Source: Affinundibacterium flavidum (GTDB lineage Bacteria; Pseudomonadota; Gammaproteobacteria; Burkholderiales; Burkholderiaceae_D). From it: a DNA stretch of 64,000 nucleotides. The DNA lies in the NCBI RefSeq assembly GCF_014284175.1, contig NZ_JACOGA010000021.1:19266-83265 (forward strand), read 5' to 3'. The notes under the pieces are model-generated. The model searched no databases and was not told where the DNA came from. It saw only the letters and a program-made list of their open reading frames with translations. This document shows positions 50,561 to 59,480 of this stretch, piece after piece; the first letter of the stretch is position 1, and each line of letters opens with the position of its first letter. The translations under genes were made by a program, and so were the position numbers.

Positions 50561-52948
50561 TCAGGCTGTAACCCGGAATCGAGACACTGAGTTCTTCAAT
50601 TCTTCCGCCAACTTCGACAAGTCTTTAATGGAGAGAGAGGTTTGTTGTGTACCGTTTTGTGTTTTTTCGGTAATCGTCAAAATGTGTTGAATGTTTTGTG
50701 CAACGCCGTTCGCCGAAGTCGCTTGCTGCTCTGTAGAAAGTGAAATACCTTGAATCAGTTCCGCCAAGCGGTTTGAAACGCTACGGATTTCTGACAACGC
50801 GGTACCCGCCGCATCGGACAGTTTTGCTCCCTCAACCACACCCTGTGTTGATTTTTCCATCGCGGCTACCGCATCGTGGGTATCCGTCTGAATCGTACGA
50901 ACCAAGGCACCAATCTGCTTGGTCGCTTCAGCTGAACGTTCCGCCAATCGCTGAACCTCTTCCGCAACCACGGAGAAGCCTCGACCTGCTTCACCCGCAG
51001 ACGCCGCCTGAATCGCCGCGTTCAACGCCAATACGTTGGTCTGTTCAGTAATGTCGGAAATCAGTTCCGTGATCTCACCAATCTCTTGTGAAGATTCACC
51101 GAGACGTTTAATACGTTTAGAAGTTTCCTGAATTTGTTCACGAATCTCGTTCATGCCCTTGATCGTGTTTTCCACCGCTAAGGCTCCTTGCTCCGCCGCA
51201 GCAACTGATTGACGCGCAACCTCGGCCGATTCATTCGCAGAGCGGGAAACTTCGGTAATATCATTCGCCATCGTGGTAATCGCTTTACCTGCATCCACGA
51301 TCTCACGCGCTTGTTGATGAGACGCTTCCAACAATTCATCGGAAATTGTCTGCGCTTGTGAAGACGCGCTAGTAACCTGTACCGCAGTTGTTGTAACGCG
51401 ACCTACCAGACCGCGCAACTCTTCCACCGTGTAATTAACGGAGTCGGCAATCGCACCAGTGATGTCCTCCGAAACCGTTGCTTGAACAGTCAAGTCACCA
51501 TCCGCCACTTCTTGCAACTCATTCATTAAGCGCAAAATCGCAGCCTGATTCTGTTCATTAACCGCATTCGCTTGTTCCTCTTGCTTCTGCGCCAATTGCA
51601 TCTGCGCATCGGCCTCGATACGACGTTGATTCGCTTCTTTAGTACGACTACGACTGTCTTGCAACAACACGACCGCAATACCTGCCGCAGAAACCAAAGC
51701 GACCGCAGCAGACAACATCAAGAACCAGAATGAAAGATTGGTAGAATCTTGTTGCGCTGTATAAGTTTTTTCCAGCGTAGCAATTTTTTGTTTAATGTCT
51801 TCGTTTTCATTAAAGATCAATTGCTCGGATTTTTTCGCTTCAATAAATTCATTATTCTTCGCCAAAATACTGTCAACGTTCTTTTTGTAATCAACGAAAG
51901 TCTTACGCAAATCACTCAACAAGGCACGAATCGATGCATCTTTAACTGCGGCAAGTTTATTGATTTCACTACCATTCAAGAAGCCTTCAACCAGTTCGTA
52001 AAAAGTATCCGCATCTTTACCAAGCAAGAATGCTTTTTCTGGGTTAATACCTTCAGGTGTCATGAATTCACTCGCACTACGTGCCAGACGTTGTGTCAAC
52101 ATAACTAATTGACCGGACGCGAAAATCGCTTGAGGAGAGGCGCCGCCCTGCACTTCTTTGGTCGAGATATCGCTCGTCAAACTTTCGAGAGTTGGGGACA
52201 GCAAGTTCATGCTTTCTAAGTCTTCACGGAAACCAGCCAATTCTTTCTTGGTTTTCATGATGGTCGTCGCTGCTTTATTCGAGTTCGCCCAAGCCGCTTT
52301 GGTCGATTTCAGAATTGGCTCAACGCCTGACCCTGCTTTGGAAATGGAACGACCTTTGTAATCGCCCCCATTCAAGAGAACGTCGATATTGGCATTAATC
52401 GTTTTTTGACTTTCTTCCAACTGAGAAAACGCCGCTGGTTTGCCGTAGATCGCATTCGGCGCAGCTTTACCAATACGCTGCGAGTGCATCAAAATCTCAC
52501 CGGAAATCTGCGCCTGCGTAGAAATCAAGGCCGATTGACTCGCATTCAAATAAACGAAAAGCGCACTGAGGCCCAAAGAGACGGCCATCGCGATCAACAA
52601 ATAACGAATTTGTTTTTGCAGCGGCAAATGCCCAATCAAAGGCAGGCGAATATCGCGACCTTTTTCTAGTGCATCACCAATGATCGTCGCATCCACACGG
52701 TTGATGGTGCTATCGAAGTTAACTTCTTTTTCGGGTTCTACAAATGCTTGTTGTGGCAGAGGTTCTGGCTCAGCAGTTTGTACGTCATGCTCATGCAACA
52801 TACGTACATTTTGTGCTTCTTCTATCGTTTCTAGCGGCAGAATCTCATTCTCAATCGACTCAATTGGTGCCTCTGAAGCTTGATTCGCAAAGTCTAGATC
52901 TTGGACTTCTTGATCTTCAGTCGAATGTGGTGGGTTATTCAATGCCAT
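50561..52948 (-). CDS. pilJ: Methyl-accepting chemotaxis protein PilJ
   Basis: Chemoreceptor of the Pil-Chp array, 795 residues. After an unusual cytoplasmic acidic leader of about 110 residues (IESIENEILPLETIEE and onward) comes the first membrane helix at 116-134 (RYLLIAMAVSLGLSALFVY), a periplasmic sensor of two PilJ-type helical bundles with the QRIGKAAPNA and TQRLARSASEFM repeats, a second helix at about 403-425 (FLMLSAAVALVSAAGIAVVLL), a HAMP-like linker, and the signalling domain with the hairpin tip TEQTNVLALNAAIQAASAGEAGRGFSVVAEEVQRLAERS. Standard PilJ starts near the first helix. AGGAG at good spacing supports this longer start. In Pseudomonas PilJ senses pilus retraction or surface contact. 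Confidence 0.93.
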   Translation of the reverse strand: MALNNPPHSTEDQEVQDLDFANQASEAPIESIENEILPLETIEEAQNVRMLHEHDVQTAEPEPLPQQAFVEPEKEVNFDSTINRVDATIIGDALEKGRDIRLPLIGHLPLQKQIRYLLIAMAVSLGLSALFVYLNASQSALISTQAQISGEILMHSQRIGKAAPNAIYGKPAAFSQLEESQKTINANIDVLLNGGDYKGRSISKAGSGVEPILKSTKAAWANSNKAATTIMKTKKELAGFREDLESMNLLSPTLESLTSDISTKEVQGGASPQAIFASGQLVMLTQRLARSASEFMTPEGINPEKAFLLGKDADTFYELVEGFLNGSEINKLAAVKDASIRALLSDLRKTFVDYKKNVDSILAKNNEFIEAKKSEQLIFNENEDIKQKIATLEKTYTAQQDSTNLSFWFLMLSAAVALVSAAGIAVVLLQDSRSRTKEANQRRIEADAQMQLAQKQEEQANAVNEQNQAAILRLMNELQEVADGDLTVQATVSEDITGAIADSVNYTVEELRGLVGRVTTTAVQVTSASSQAQTISDELLEASHQQAREIVDAGKAITTMANDITEVSRSANESAEVARQSVAAAEQGALAVENTIKGMNEIREQIQETSKRIKRLGESSQEIGEITELISDITEQTNVLALNAAIQAASAGEAGRGFSVVAEEVQRLAERSAEATKQIGALVRTIQTDTHDAVAAMEKSTQGVVEGAKLSDAAGTALSEIRSVSNRLAELIQGISLSTEQQATSANGVAQNIQHILTITEKTQNGTQQTSLSIKDLSKLAEELKNSVSRFRVTA

Positions 52949-53018
52949 TACAAAATCTCCTAAACGATTGAAAAGCTAGGCTTTTTCTATTTTACGTATC
53001 CGTCAAACACTTATTTTT

Positions 53019-53621
53019 TTACAGTCCAATGTGCAAAAATTCTTGATCTTGGACCAATAACGACAGGCTTATTTGTGACCAGATCTGCCCATCTGCATCG
53101 AGAAACCGATTCAACACCCACGGCTTCTTGTGATGATTCATCGTATTCTCATCCGTCGCTTGTTCATCGATCAAATCCATTTCATCGGCATTACGCAGAC
53201 CCAAAACTTTTGAGACCAACAAGCCACTATTAAATGACAATGAATTTGAAAAGGCGAGAACTCGGCACGAGGAGTCTAAGAACGTCGCTTCGTGTCCCTC
53301 GAAAAGGGAGTAATCGATCACGCTGGTCAAGCTACCACGGACGTTGGACAAGCCCAGATACCAAGGCTTGGTCAAAGGAACTTTGGTGAGATTGCCCGAA
53401 GAAACAATTTCACCAGCTTCACGCAAATCAATCAAATAGCGATACTTGCCGATTTGCACGCCTAGTTGATTTGCCCGCACATGCGCACCCGCCTTCGCGG
53501 CTTGCATACGCTCCATTAGCTGTGACTGAAAATCTCGCAAACGAGCACGTCGTCCGACCGCTGCGGAAACCACTATCTCAGGCTCTGTTACTACAAATTT
53601 GTCGCTCGAATTGTCTGCCAT
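53019..53621 (-). CDS. pilI: CheW-like coupling protein PilI
   Basis: Adaptor linking the PilJ receptor to the ChpA kinase, 200 residues. The CheW fold starts around residue 45 with VQIGKYRYLIDLREAGEIV, continues with KVPLTKPWYLGLSNVRGSLTSVIDYSLF (the usual V.NLRG.V.PVVDLR strand) and ends near residue 190. The first 45 residues are a basic extension. Position between pilH and pilJ fixes the role. It begins 12 bases after pilH stop; the downstream gap to pilJ is 70 bases. Confidence 0.9.
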   Translation of the reverse strand: MADNSSDKFVVTEPEIVVSAAVGRRARLRDFQSQLMERMQAAKAGAHVRANQLGVQIGKYRYLIDLREAGEIVSSGNLTKVPLTKPWYLGLSNVRGSLTSVIDYSLFEGHEATFLDSSCRVLAFSNSLSFNSGLLVSKVLGLRNADEMDLIDEQATDENTMNHHKKPWVLNRFLDADGQIWSQISLSLLVQDQEFLHIGL

Positions 53622-53633
53622 AAACTAACTCGC

Positions 53634-53999
53634 TTAACCGAGCGCTGCAATTTTTGCGAGTAACTCTTGAGGATCAATCGGTTTCACAAGATAGTCTCTT
53701 GCACCTTGACGTAAGCCCCAAATTCTATCGGTCTCTTGGTTTTTGCTAGTGCAAATGATGACCGGCACGTCTTGTGTTTCAGGATCACGTGAGATTGCGC
53801 GGGTAATTTGAAAACCATTTTGACCAGGCATGACAACGTCCATCAAGATGAGTTGTGGTTTGTCCGCCTTAATTTTGGTCAAAGCATCTTCACCATTCTC
53901 AGCTGTCGAGACCGAAAAACCGTTCTTCACCAAAATATCTGTTAAAAAATAACGTTCTGTCGGTGAGTCATCAACGATCAAAATCTTCTGTATTGCCAT
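53634..53999 (-). CDS. pilH: Response regulator PilH
   Basis: Single-domain CheY-like receiver, 121 residues from the ATG at 53999, which has GAGG six bases upstream; a TTG two codons earlier is less likely. Acidic pocket VDDSPTERYFL, phosphoacceptor aspartate in PQLILMDVVMPGQNGFQ, threonine in IICTSKN and lysine in YLVKPIDPQELL. In Pseudomonas PilH acts with PilT-driven retraction and phosphate sinking. Second gene of the pil operon, 25 bases after pilG. Confidence 0.92.
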   Translation of the reverse strand: MAIQKILIVDDSPTERYFLTDILVKNGFSVSTAENGEDALTKIKADKPQLILMDVVMPGQNGFQITRAISRDPETQDVPVIICTSKNQETDRIWGLRQGARDYLVKPIDPQELLAKIAALG

Positions 54000-54024
54000 T
54001 TTCAACCTCGAAAAAGTTTTGAAT

Positions 54025-54426
54025 TTAATTAGAAATAGCCTCAGACGTGTACTTACGTACGGTCTTCAGCAGGCTATCTTTTGTAAAAGGTTTAGTAAGA
54101 TATTCTTCTGACCCCACCATTGCACCACGCGCCCGATCAAACAAGCCATCTTTTGAGGAGAGCATAATGACTGGGGTATCTCTGAATTTCGCACTTTTCT
54201 TGATTAATGCGCAAGTTTGATATCCATCTAATCGTGGCATTAAGATGTCACAAAAGATTAAATGAGGATGGGTATCATTTATTTTTGCCAGCGCATCGAA
54301 TCCATCTTCTGCCAAAATCACTTTGTAACCAACTTGCCCTAAGAAGATTTCGGCGGATCGACGAATAGTACTACTATCGTCGATCACCATAATTCTTAAA
54401 TTTTCGTTGCTGATGGATGTTGACAT
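54025..54426 (-). CDS. pilG: Response regulator PilG
   Basis: CheY-like receiver, 133 residues from the ATG giving MSTSISNENLRIMVIDDSSTIRRSAE, with GAGA upstream; the frame runs 16 codons further without a good start. Pocket VIDDSSTIRRSAEIFL, phosphoacceptor aspartate in LIFCDILMPRLDGYQTC, threonine-equivalent in VIMLSSKDGLFD and lysine in YLTKPFTKDSLL. IDDSSTIRR-type starts typify PilG, which in Pseudomonas promotes pilus extension and cAMP synthesis. First gene of pilGHIJ-chpA. Confidence 0.92.
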   Translation of the reverse strand: MSTSISNENLRIMVIDDSSTIRRSAEIFLGQVGYKVILAEDGFDALAKINDTHPHLIFCDILMPRLDGYQTCALIKKSAKFRDTPVIMLSSKDGLFDRARGAMVGSEEYLTKPFTKDSLLKTVRKYTSEAISN

Positions 54427-54639
54427 GAGGCTATCTCGAATTGGAAGAGTTATTACTACATCGCACTTTATCAAAGTTTATCAAGCTTGCACCAATTTTT
54501 AGTTGTTTCTACGCGATGAAACAACAATTAAGGTTTAGCTGTATATAAATACAGATCAAAAATAGAGACTTACACCTAATTTTCGGGTCAATTCAACTTC
54601 CCAAATGTACCAAGACAACATCGCACCTTGCATATCGAT
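54427..54639. other. Likely promoter region of the pil-chp operon
   Basis: 213 AT-rich bases between the rubredoxin stop and pilG. I see no strong terminator hairpin, so read-through from rubredoxin is possible, but the length suggests an own promoter for pilG. No -35/-10 pair can be named with confidence. Confidence 0.4.
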
Positions 54640-54819
54640 TTACATAGGCACCATGTCAAAATCATCTTTTCTTGCACCACATTCGGGACAAGTCCAGTTT
54701 AACGGGACATCTTCCCATTTTGTCCCAGGAGCAATTCCATCTTCCGGCATACCAGCGGCTTCGTCATAAATCCAGCCGCAAATTAGGCACATCATTGTCT
54801 TATATTCCACGAATTTCAT
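54640..54819 (-). CDS. Rubredoxin
   Basis: One-iron electron carrier of 59 residues, read on the minus strand as MKFVEYKTMMCLICGWIYDE and onward. The two iron-binding knuckles are both intact: MCLICGWIYDEAAG (CxxCG) near residues 11-15 and NWTCPECGARKDDFDMV (CPxCG) near residues 44-48, with the family aromatic core and GIAPGTKWEDVP between. AAGGA lies immediately before the first ATG, too close to be ideal; internal ATGs at residues 9-10 would cut off the first strand. Partner unknown (alkane or oxidative-stress enzymes in other bacteria). Divergent from hemL. Confidence 0.93.
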   Translation of the reverse strand: MKFVEYKTMMCLICGWIYDEAAGMPEDGIAPGTKWEDVPLNWTCPECGARKDDFDMVPM

Positions 54820-55094
54820 TCCTTTTAGATAACGACTTTAAACAGGTGTTAGGTTAAGATCAGCTTTTTGTTTATTGTCCGATATATTTATATAAACAAG
54901 CATCTTTGCATGACCGAAAAAGATCGAAGAATAAACAAACTTAAGCTTTTATTCCAGTAAAAGTAGTGGACTTTCTTAGTTCAGGCACTTTTTCTGCGAT
55001 TTACGAATTGTAATTACGATCGTCATACAGCATCCGATTGATTATTGATCGCGGAGCTGAGTTTTTTAACCATTATTGCAGTGAGAATATTTTT
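54820..55094. other. Divergent promoter region, rubredoxin / hemL
   Basis: 275 AT-rich bases between the two divergent starts. No hairpin or repeat stands out. It should hold both promoters. Confidence 0.4.
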
Positions 55095-56381
55095 ATGTCT
55101 TTCAATGAGACTTTCTTCCAGAGAGCGCAAATTACAACTCCAGGCGGTGTGAACTCACCAGTGCGTGCATTTCGCTCTGTAGGTGGCACGCCACGCTTTA
55201 TCAAAAAAGCAGAAGGCGCCTACATTTGGGACGCGGATGATAAACAATATATTGATTACATTGGATCATGGGGCCCTGCCATTTTGGGACATGCACATCC
55301 TGAAGTCATTGCCGCAGTTCAACATGCGGTAACGCAAGGCCTCAGCTTCGGAGCACCGACTGAAGCTGAAATTCTGATGGCCGAAGAAATTTGCAAATTA
55401 GTGCCGTCAATTGAACAGGTGCGTCTTGTTTCGAGTGGAACAGAGGCGACGATGAGCGCCTTACGACTAGCCCGCGGCGCAACGAAGCGTGACAAAATTA
55501 TCAAATTTGAAGGTTGCTATCACGGTCATGCAGATTCCTTGCTAGTCAAAGCTGGAAGCGGCTTGCTGACATTTGGCAATCCAACCTCTTCTGGTGTTCC
55601 TGCTGATTTCACCAAACACACTTTGGTTCTTGATTACAACGATTGCGCTCAATTGGAATCTGCGTTTCAACAATTTGGTAGTGAAATCGCCTGTGTCATT
55701 GTTGAACCAGTTGCTGGCAATATGAATCTCATCAAGGCGACCGAAGCTTTCCTTCAAACGATGCGCCGCTTATGTAGTGAGCACGGTAGCATATTAATTT
55801 TTGATGAAGTGATGTGCGGCTTCCGCGTTGCTCTTGGTGGAGCGCAGGCTCTGTTTGGAATCACGCCAGACTTAACCGCATTAGGAAAGGTCATCGGTGG
55901 CGGTTTGCCAGTGGCAGCCTTTGGTGGCAAAGCAGAAATTATGGCGCATCTGGCACCTTTGGGCGGTGTCTATCAAGCTGGTACCCTATCTGGAAATCCT
56001 GTAGCGGTTGCAGCAGGACTTACAACCTTGAAACTTATTCAAGCGCCAGACTTCTATACGCAACTAAGCCAACAAACGCAAAAACTGGTAGATGGATTTA
56101 ATCGCATTGGAACAGAACTCAATATAGATTTCTGTGCAGATGCGATAGGCGGCATGTTTGGTATCTACTTCTGCAAAGAAGTGCCGACGAGCTTCGAACA
56201 AGTCATGCAGGCGAATGGTGAGCTCTTTAAACGTTTCTTTCATGCGATGCTCGATCATGGCATATATCTTGCTCCATCGGCGTACGAAGCAGGATTTGTG
56301 TCAGCATGCCATTTTGATCACGTGATTGAAACGACAATTAATGCGGCGCGTGAATCTTTACGTCAAATTACATGTAAATAA
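55095..56381 (+). CDS. hemL: Glutamate-1-semialdehyde 2,1-aminomutase
   Basis: PLP enzyme making 5-aminolevulinate for tetrapyrroles by the C5 route. Start chosen at MSFNETFFQRAQITTPGGVNSPVRAFRSVGG, giving 428 residues, the usual length; a longer frame from 55038 lacks support. Landmarks: YIDYIGSWGPAILGHAHPEVI, VSSGTEATMSALRLARG, KFEGCYHGHADSLLVKAGSG, LIFDEVMCGFRVALGGAQ, and the PLP lysine in TALGKVIGGGLPVAAFGG. The window also has hemH and hemJ, but not adjacent. It is divergent from rubredoxin. Confidence 0.97.
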   Translation: MSFNETFFQRAQITTPGGVNSPVRAFRSVGGTPRFIKKAEGAYIWDADDKQYIDYIGSWGPAILGHAHPEVIAAVQHAVTQGLSFGAPTEAEILMAEEICKLVPSIEQVRLVSSGTEATMSALRLARGATKRDKIIKFEGCYHGHADSLLVKAGSGLLTFGNPTSSGVPADFTKHTLVLDYNDCAQLESAFQQFGSEIACVIVEPVAGNMNLIKATEAFLQTMRRLCSEHGSILIFDEVMCGFRVALGGAQALFGITPDLTALGKVIGGGLPVAAFGGKAEIMAHLAPLGGVYQAGTLSGNPVAVAAGLTTLKLIQAPDFYTQLSQQTQKLVDGFNRIGTELNIDFCADAIGGMFGIYFCKEVPTSFEQVMQANGELFKRFFHAMLDHGIYLAPSAYEAGFVSACHFDHVIETTINAARESLRQITCK

Positions 56382-56529
56382 AGTACACGTGTGACAAAGA
56401 ATTTCCATAGTGCATCGAATCTGTTAATTATTGAAAAATAGACTTTAATACATTATGGATTTCTTGGCATCGCCAATAAACTTCTGCTATCTTTCGCTTC
56501 AACTTAATCTTGACCTTTTTGAGAAAAAC

Positions 56530-58407
56530 ATGTCACTAAATCTAAAGAAAATTAGTCTCGCGATTAGCTTAGCCGTCACTACCGTATCGTCATACGCGCA
56601 AATGCAAACTCTCAAAGAGTCTGCTCAAAAAGCTATTTTGACCAATCCTGAAGTGCAGGCGAAGTGGCATAGTTTTCAATCAACAAGTTCTGGTCGGGAC
56701 GCGGCTTTTGGTGCGTATCTCCCAAACGTCACATTGAGCGCAGATGCTGGACGTGACAATCGCGACAACCGTCTGGGAAAATCAGAATTAAATCGTAGCG
56801 CGACCACTCTCAGCCTGAATCAAATGATTTACGATGGTTTTCTGACCAGCAACCAAGTTAAGCAACTCGATCATTTAAAGCGCGTACGTTTCTTTGAATT
56901 ACAAGATACATCTGAAAGCATCGTATTAGAAGTCGTTCGTGCGTATGCGGATGTTGCACGGTTCCGTAAATTGGTTAGTCTGGCGGAAGACAATTATGTA
57001 CGTCACCGTGCAGTATTCGAGCAAATTCAAGCAAAATCCAAAGCTGGTGTCAGTCGTCGCGTCGATTTAGAACAAATTTCAGGGCGTTTAGCTTTAGCAG
57101 AAGCTAATTTAGTTACAGAAACATCGAATTTGCATGACGTGAGTGCGCGTTTTCAACGCTTGGTTGGCGTTATGCCTTCAAAAGAATTGGAGAGCTTGAG
57201 CGGTTTATCCAAAGGAATGCCAAGCTCAATTGTGGAAGGATTGAATGTAGCATTTACCAATCATCCAGCATTATTAGCCAGCATAGACAATATTGATTCA
57301 GTCAACAGTGGGTTAAACTCACGTCGCTCTGCTTATCAACCTCGCCTCGATTTTAAAGCGCGAGCGGAACGCGGCAATAACATCGACTTCGTCACGGGTC
57401 GCACTAATAATAACTCCGCAGAATTTGTGATGTCTTGGAATTTGTTTAACGGCGGTAGCGATAAGGCGCGAGTACAAGAAGCGGCTGATCAGCTCAATCT
57501 GGCGCGTGATTTGCGCGACAAAACCTGTCGTGATATCCGTCAAACTCTGGCGATTGCTTATAACGACACGCGCAAATTGACAGATCAATTGAATTTCCTC
57601 GATCAACATCAATTGTCGATTGAAAAAGCGCGCGATGCTTATCGCCAACAATTCGATATTGGACAGCGCTCGCTACTCGATTTATTAGATACAGAAAATG
57701 AGTTGTATCAGGCTAAGCGCACTTTTTCCAATGCAGAAATTGACTTATTTTTGGCCTATGCAAGAACCCAAGCTGGAATGGGTAAGCTCTATTCCGCACT
57801 GGGTTTAAACCGTCGCGATGATGACACAGGCTTACTGAAAAATAGTGAAATCAGCCCAAATGCAGCCGCTGCTAATTGTCCTATCGAGGCGCCTGAGATC
57901 TACGTCATCAACAAAGCACAACTTGATCAACGCGCAATCGAAGGCGTTACGGTACAAGAGCTCAGCAAACCAACGACTCAAGCAATTGCGCAACCAAGCC
58001 AAGCGGAAGTCGCCGTGCCTGCTGCCAAAATGCCCGAACAAAATAAAGACCATGTTATCAATTCTCGCAGTTCAATCTTGAACTCGCTCAAAGCATGGCG
58101 CGAAGCATGGGTGAGCATGAACCCAGATGCTTATTTCAATTTTTACTCTGCAAAATACACGTCCAGAGAATCTTGGAAAATTGCCCGTCGTGCACGTTTA
58201 ATGAGCGCACAAAAAATCACGCTAGATTTGTCGGACATTAAGTTCACAATGCAAGATAACAAGCATGCGACGACTAGCTTCCAACAAGATTATCATTCAA
58301 GCAGTTATCAAGATACCTTGCAGAAAACTTTGCATTGGGAAGAAATCAAAGGAAAGTGGCAAATCGTCAATGAGACAGTTTCGGGGCCAAATGCAAAACA
58401 ATGGTAA
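56530..58407 (+). CDS. TolC-family outer-membrane protein with C-terminal NTF2-like domain
   Basis: Outer-membrane channel of type I secretion, LapE-like by context. I start at MSLNLKKISLAISLAVTTVSS (GAGAA upstream), giving 625 residues with a signal peptide cut after SYAQ. Residues about 30-440 are the TolC fold: AILTNPEVQAKWHSF, VTLSADAGRDNRDN, MIYDGFLTSNQVKQLDHLKR, LGVMPSKELESLS-type repeats, SWNLFNGGSDKARVQEAADQLN and LLDLLDTENELYQAKRTF, GLNR at the end. About 80 disordered residues follow, then a second domain (residues about 518-625): ILNSLKAWREAWVSMNPDAYFNFYSAKYTSRESWKIARRARL and VNETVSGP, resembling the NTF2/SnoaL-like Cds6-type domain. This fusion is uncommon. A terminator follows. 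Confidence 0.87.
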   Translation: MSLNLKKISLAISLAVTTVSSYAQMQTLKESAQKAILTNPEVQAKWHSFQSTSSGRDAAFGAYLPNVTLSADAGRDNRDNRLGKSELNRSATTLSLNQMIYDGFLTSNQVKQLDHLKRVRFFELQDTSESIVLEVVRAYADVARFRKLVSLAEDNYVRHRAVFEQIQAKSKAGVSRRVDLEQISGRLALAEANLVTETSNLHDVSARFQRLVGVMPSKELESLSGLSKGMPSSIVEGLNVAFTNHPALLASIDNIDSVNSGLNSRRSAYQPRLDFKARAERGNNIDFVTGRTNNNSAEFVMSWNLFNGGSDKARVQEAADQLNLARDLRDKTCRDIRQTLAIAYNDTRKLTDQLNFLDQHQLSIEKARDAYRQQFDIGQRSLLDLLDTENELYQAKRTFSNAEIDLFLAYARTQAGMGKLYSALGLNRRDDDTGLLKNSEISPNAAAANCPIEAPEIYVINKAQLDQRAIEGVTVQELSKPTTQAIAQPSQAEVAVPAAKMPEQNKDHVINSRSSILNSLKAWREAWVSMNPDAYFNFYSAKYTSRESWKIARRARLMSAQKITLDLSDIKFTMQDNKHATTSFQQDYHSSSYQDTLQKTLHWEEIKGKWQIVNETVSGPNAKQW

Positions 58408-58440
58408 GACTTGCTGTGCTTAAGCATGACTAGATCCAGC

Positions 58441-58477
58441 AAAAAACCCGCAAGGTAACAGCCTCTGCGGGTTTTTT
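58441..58477 (+). terminator. Rho-independent terminator after TolC-like gene
   Basis: AAAAAACCCGCA, 13-base loop, TGCGGGTTTTTT. It separates the TolC-like gene from lapG, so the latter has its own promoter. Confidence 0.93.
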
Positions 58478-58673
58478 ACAAAGAGTCATGAGAACTTATG
58501 TAAGAATCTGCAATGTTTCTCAAGAGAAGCATTTTTTTCTTGTAGAATGATTAGTAGGATTGCGATCTCACTAAATATTTTTTTACCTCGTGCACATAAG
58601 TTTCTCCGCGTAAAAGATCGGCAATCATGCTGTGTTAAAGCACTCGCCTTGCTTTACACATCCTTGAAAATTT

Positions 58674-59381
58674 TTGGTCGAGTCCACATTGCAATCTGCT
58701 TTTTTTGCCTTACGTTGCTATCGAATCAAAATACTAGCGATAAGCCTGTTTATCGTGACTGCGGCACTATCGCTAAATTCATTTGGAATAAACTGGGATC
58801 GCTTGCGTTTAAGTATGCGATCGCTAGGCGGTGATGAGCAAATCTTCAATGAATGGTCAAATCTAATTACCAGCAATATTGATGCTCCGATTGATGTCAA
58901 ACTACAGAAGGTCAATCTTTTCTTCAATCGAAAAATTATTTACACCGATGATAATGAAGCATGGGGGCAATCCGATTATTGGGCAACTTTACTTGAGAGT
59001 CTGGCGAAAAAAAAAGGCGACTGCGAAGATTTTGTCATTGCAAAATATTTTAGTTTGCGTAATTTGAATATCCCCGATACGCAACTACGACTTGTTTACG
59101 TAAAGGCGCGAATTGGTGGTGTCAATAGTAGTATTACTCAGGCTCACATGGTGCTTGCATATTACCCGACAGCTGATGCCGAGCCACTGATTCTCGATAA
59201 TTTAATTTCAGATATTCGCCCGGCTTCCAGACGCAACGATCTGGCCCCTATTTTTAGTTTTAATGGACAAGGAATTTTCGCAGGCGCTGCCAGCAATGCG
59301 AGCCTGGGTCCTGGTGGTACTAGTCGGCTATCACGCTGGCAAGATTTATTAGAACGTGCTCGTAAAGAAGGCTTTGAATAA
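58674..59381 (+). CDS. lapG: LapG-type periplasmic cysteine protease (BTLCP)
   Basis: Bacterial transglutaminase-like cysteine protease that cuts the N-terminus of a giant adhesin to release cells from surfaces. 235 residues. The catalytic triad is visible: Cys117 in KKGDCEDFVIAKYFSLRN, His158 in QAHMVLAYYP and Asp175 in ILDNLISDI. The W-D helix WSNLITSNIDAPIDVKLQKVNLFFN and IIYTDDNEAWGQSDYWATLLESL is typical. There is no ATG in the frame before residue 48; the start must be TTG (58674 or 58689) to keep the hydrophobic export segment IKILAISLFIVTAALSL, or the true start is unidentified. Next comes lapD, 99 bases away. Confidence 0.9.
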   Translation: MVESTLQSAFFALRCYRIKILAISLFIVTAALSLNSFGINWDRLRLSMRSLGGDEQIFNEWSNLITSNIDAPIDVKLQKVNLFFNRKIIYTDDNEAWGQSDYWATLLESLAKKKGDCEDFVIAKYFSLRNLNIPDTQLRLVYVKARIGGVNSSITQAHMVLAYYPTADAEPLILDNLISDIRPASRRNDLAPIFSFNGQGIFAGAASNASLGPGGTSRLSRWQDLLERARKEGFE

Positions 59382-59480
59382 GAAGGTTTTAGATAAGAAG
59401 GTTTTGAATAATCAGCAGTAGTGCTTGGATGATTATATCCAAGGTTCAAGAAAGAACGCACAATTTACAAAGGAAACACC

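Noticed and set aside
58547..58834. 95-codon plus-strand frame overlapping the start of lapG
   Set aside because: It is basic and cysteine-rich with no family pattern. I considered it as a frameshifted lapG N-terminus, but the lapG frame itself already holds an export segment.
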